A DNA stretch of 64,000 nt from Bathynomus jamesi (Eukaryota; Arthropoda; Malacostraca; Isopoda; Cirolanidae). This document shows, one piece after another, positions 63,245 through 64,000 of this stretch. Positions within the stretch are counted from its first letter, which is position 1. Every line of letters starts with the position of its first letter. Made by a program: the position numbers and the translations under genes. The DNA lies in contig JAJOZX010005530.1 of NCBI GenBank assembly GCA_023014485.1, forward strand, positions 124,001-188,000. The letters run 5' to 3'. The notes beneath the pieces are model-generated. The model was not told the origin of the DNA. It was given only the letters and a program-made list of their open reading frames with translations, and made no database searches.

Positions 63245-64000
63245 CGTGTTCCCACAAAAATTGTCCCTGTTTTTAATCGCTTATTACTCAGTCATCATTG
63301 CAGCTTCACAAATGAAATAAAAAGCATTCGAAAGAGAACACTTTAATGTTTTAAGTTATTCTACATGTGTTCAAAGTGACGTCCCTGGACATTCTTACAT
63401 TTCACACAACGGGAAAGGAAGTTATTTATTACATTTTCCAAAACGCTGCATTCAATGGACTCTACACTCTCTACCACCGCTTGCTTTAATTCTTCGATAG
63501 AGGATGGCTCTTGCCTGAATACTTTGTCCTTGACAAATCCCCAAAGAAAAAAGTCCAAAGGTGATAGATCGGGAGATCTTGCGGGCCAGGGAAACTGCGA
63601 GCGATGAGAAATGAATCTTTGTTCAAAAAATCTTGTTAAACATTCAAGTGATTGCCTAGTTGTGTGGGGGTGTTGCTCCGTCTTGCTGAAACCACTTGTT
63701 ACTGCAGTTTTCTTGTTCAAAAACAGTGTTCAGCATTTCTACATATCTTTCTGAAGTTACTGAAAGCGGTCTCCTTGTCTCTGGTCCTCAAAAAAGTAAG
63801 GACCATAAACCTTGCTGCTACTCAAACCACACCAGACAGTAACTTTTGGTGAATGCAGAGGTTTCTCCAAGTGTATATTTGGCTTGTTTTGTGACCAACA
63901 CCGGTAATTCTGTCTGTTGATGAACCCATTGAGATAGATGTGGCATTCATCACTGAATATTATATCACTTAATCTTATCTGGTTTTGTTTAATTATTGTT
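63245..64000 (-). mobile_element. Tc1/mariner element copy C, partial at window end
   Basis: The left terminal repeat (63245-63338, starting CGTGTTCCCAC) and the C-terminal part of the transposase are present; the element continues beyond 64000. It differs from copies A and B at roughly 20 positions over 756 bp by my reading. It sits after the same CCCAAAA of the satellite spacer, again with no TA on the left, but in unit M68, whose duplicate M59 is empty. Confidence 0.92.
63361..64000 (-). pseudogene. mariner-type transposase pseudogene, copy C (5' part outside window)
   Basis: The reading frame enters from beyond 64000 and is broken by a one-base loss near 63785 (CTCTGGTCC, where A and B have CTCTGGGTCC) and by an insertion in the G run at 63666-63670. 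The first catalytic Asp is intact here (codon 63951-63949, in FSDEC). The second (63682-63680) and third (63555-63553) are also encoded, although not in one frame. The last segment (THTTRQS-like start to GRHFEHM) is open. The AATAAA beside the stop in A and B is not present. The two stops of A and B lie outside the visible part. Confidence 0.9.

Overview
The window is almost entirely one tandemly repeated satellite DNA. I recognise no host gene, RNA gene, CRISPR array, operon or bacterial feature. The organism is a eukaryote, most likely an arthropod and probably an insect. The evidence for that is the pair of transposon families nested in the array: a Tc1/mariner element with DD41D-type catalytic spacing and a DUF4817-like N-terminal region, and a hAT-type MITE. 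The species cannot be read from the sequence. Satellite arrays of this size are usually centromeric, pericentromeric, subtelomeric or on heterochromatic sex or B chromosomes; which of these applies here is unknown.

The repeat unit is 753-1023 bp, about 880 bp on average without insertions, and 68 units can be followed from start to end. I number them M1-M68, starting each at the conserved ATGGTTATAATTGAAGG anchor. Each unit has, in order: the anchor; a core of nested tandem repeats, first 24-bp units and then 15-bp units; a conserved spacer of about 500 bp; a very AT-rich palindromic block with a 12-bp-arm hairpin; and a GC-rich box containing the palindrome CTAGGCCTAG. The core makes long open reading frames in several frames on both strands. 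These come from 24 and 15 both being multiples of three; frameshifts between otherwise close copies show that they are not maintained as genes.

Diagnostic bases sort the units into classes (F, S, H, C, A, N, K, X, W1-W5, R, T, U, named here). The class order shows higher-order repeats. A ten-unit block (A-W4-N-F-S-H-C-F-W1-W3, about 8.8 kb) occurs twice in full at 8.1-25.7 kb, and a third copy begins at 25.7 kb and breaks off. Eight units at 3.6-10.7 kb return 32.7 kb later at 36.2-43.4 kb. A nine-unit block of about 9.73 kb that includes transposons is duplicated at 44.2-53.9 and 53.9-63.2 kb. A five-unit cassette (X-C-F/W4-N-F) occurs three times. Chimeric units mark old unequal exchanges.

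Two near-identical 1.36-kb mariner elements (49,964-51,328 and 59,695-61,058) and two 538-bp hAT MITEs (52,011-52,548 and 61,743-62,280) were copied with the 9.73-kb block. A third, more diverged mariner copy starts at 63,245 at the same position within the unit and runs off the window. All three transposase genes are broken, and the two complete copies have also lost the first catalytic aspartate, which the third still encodes.
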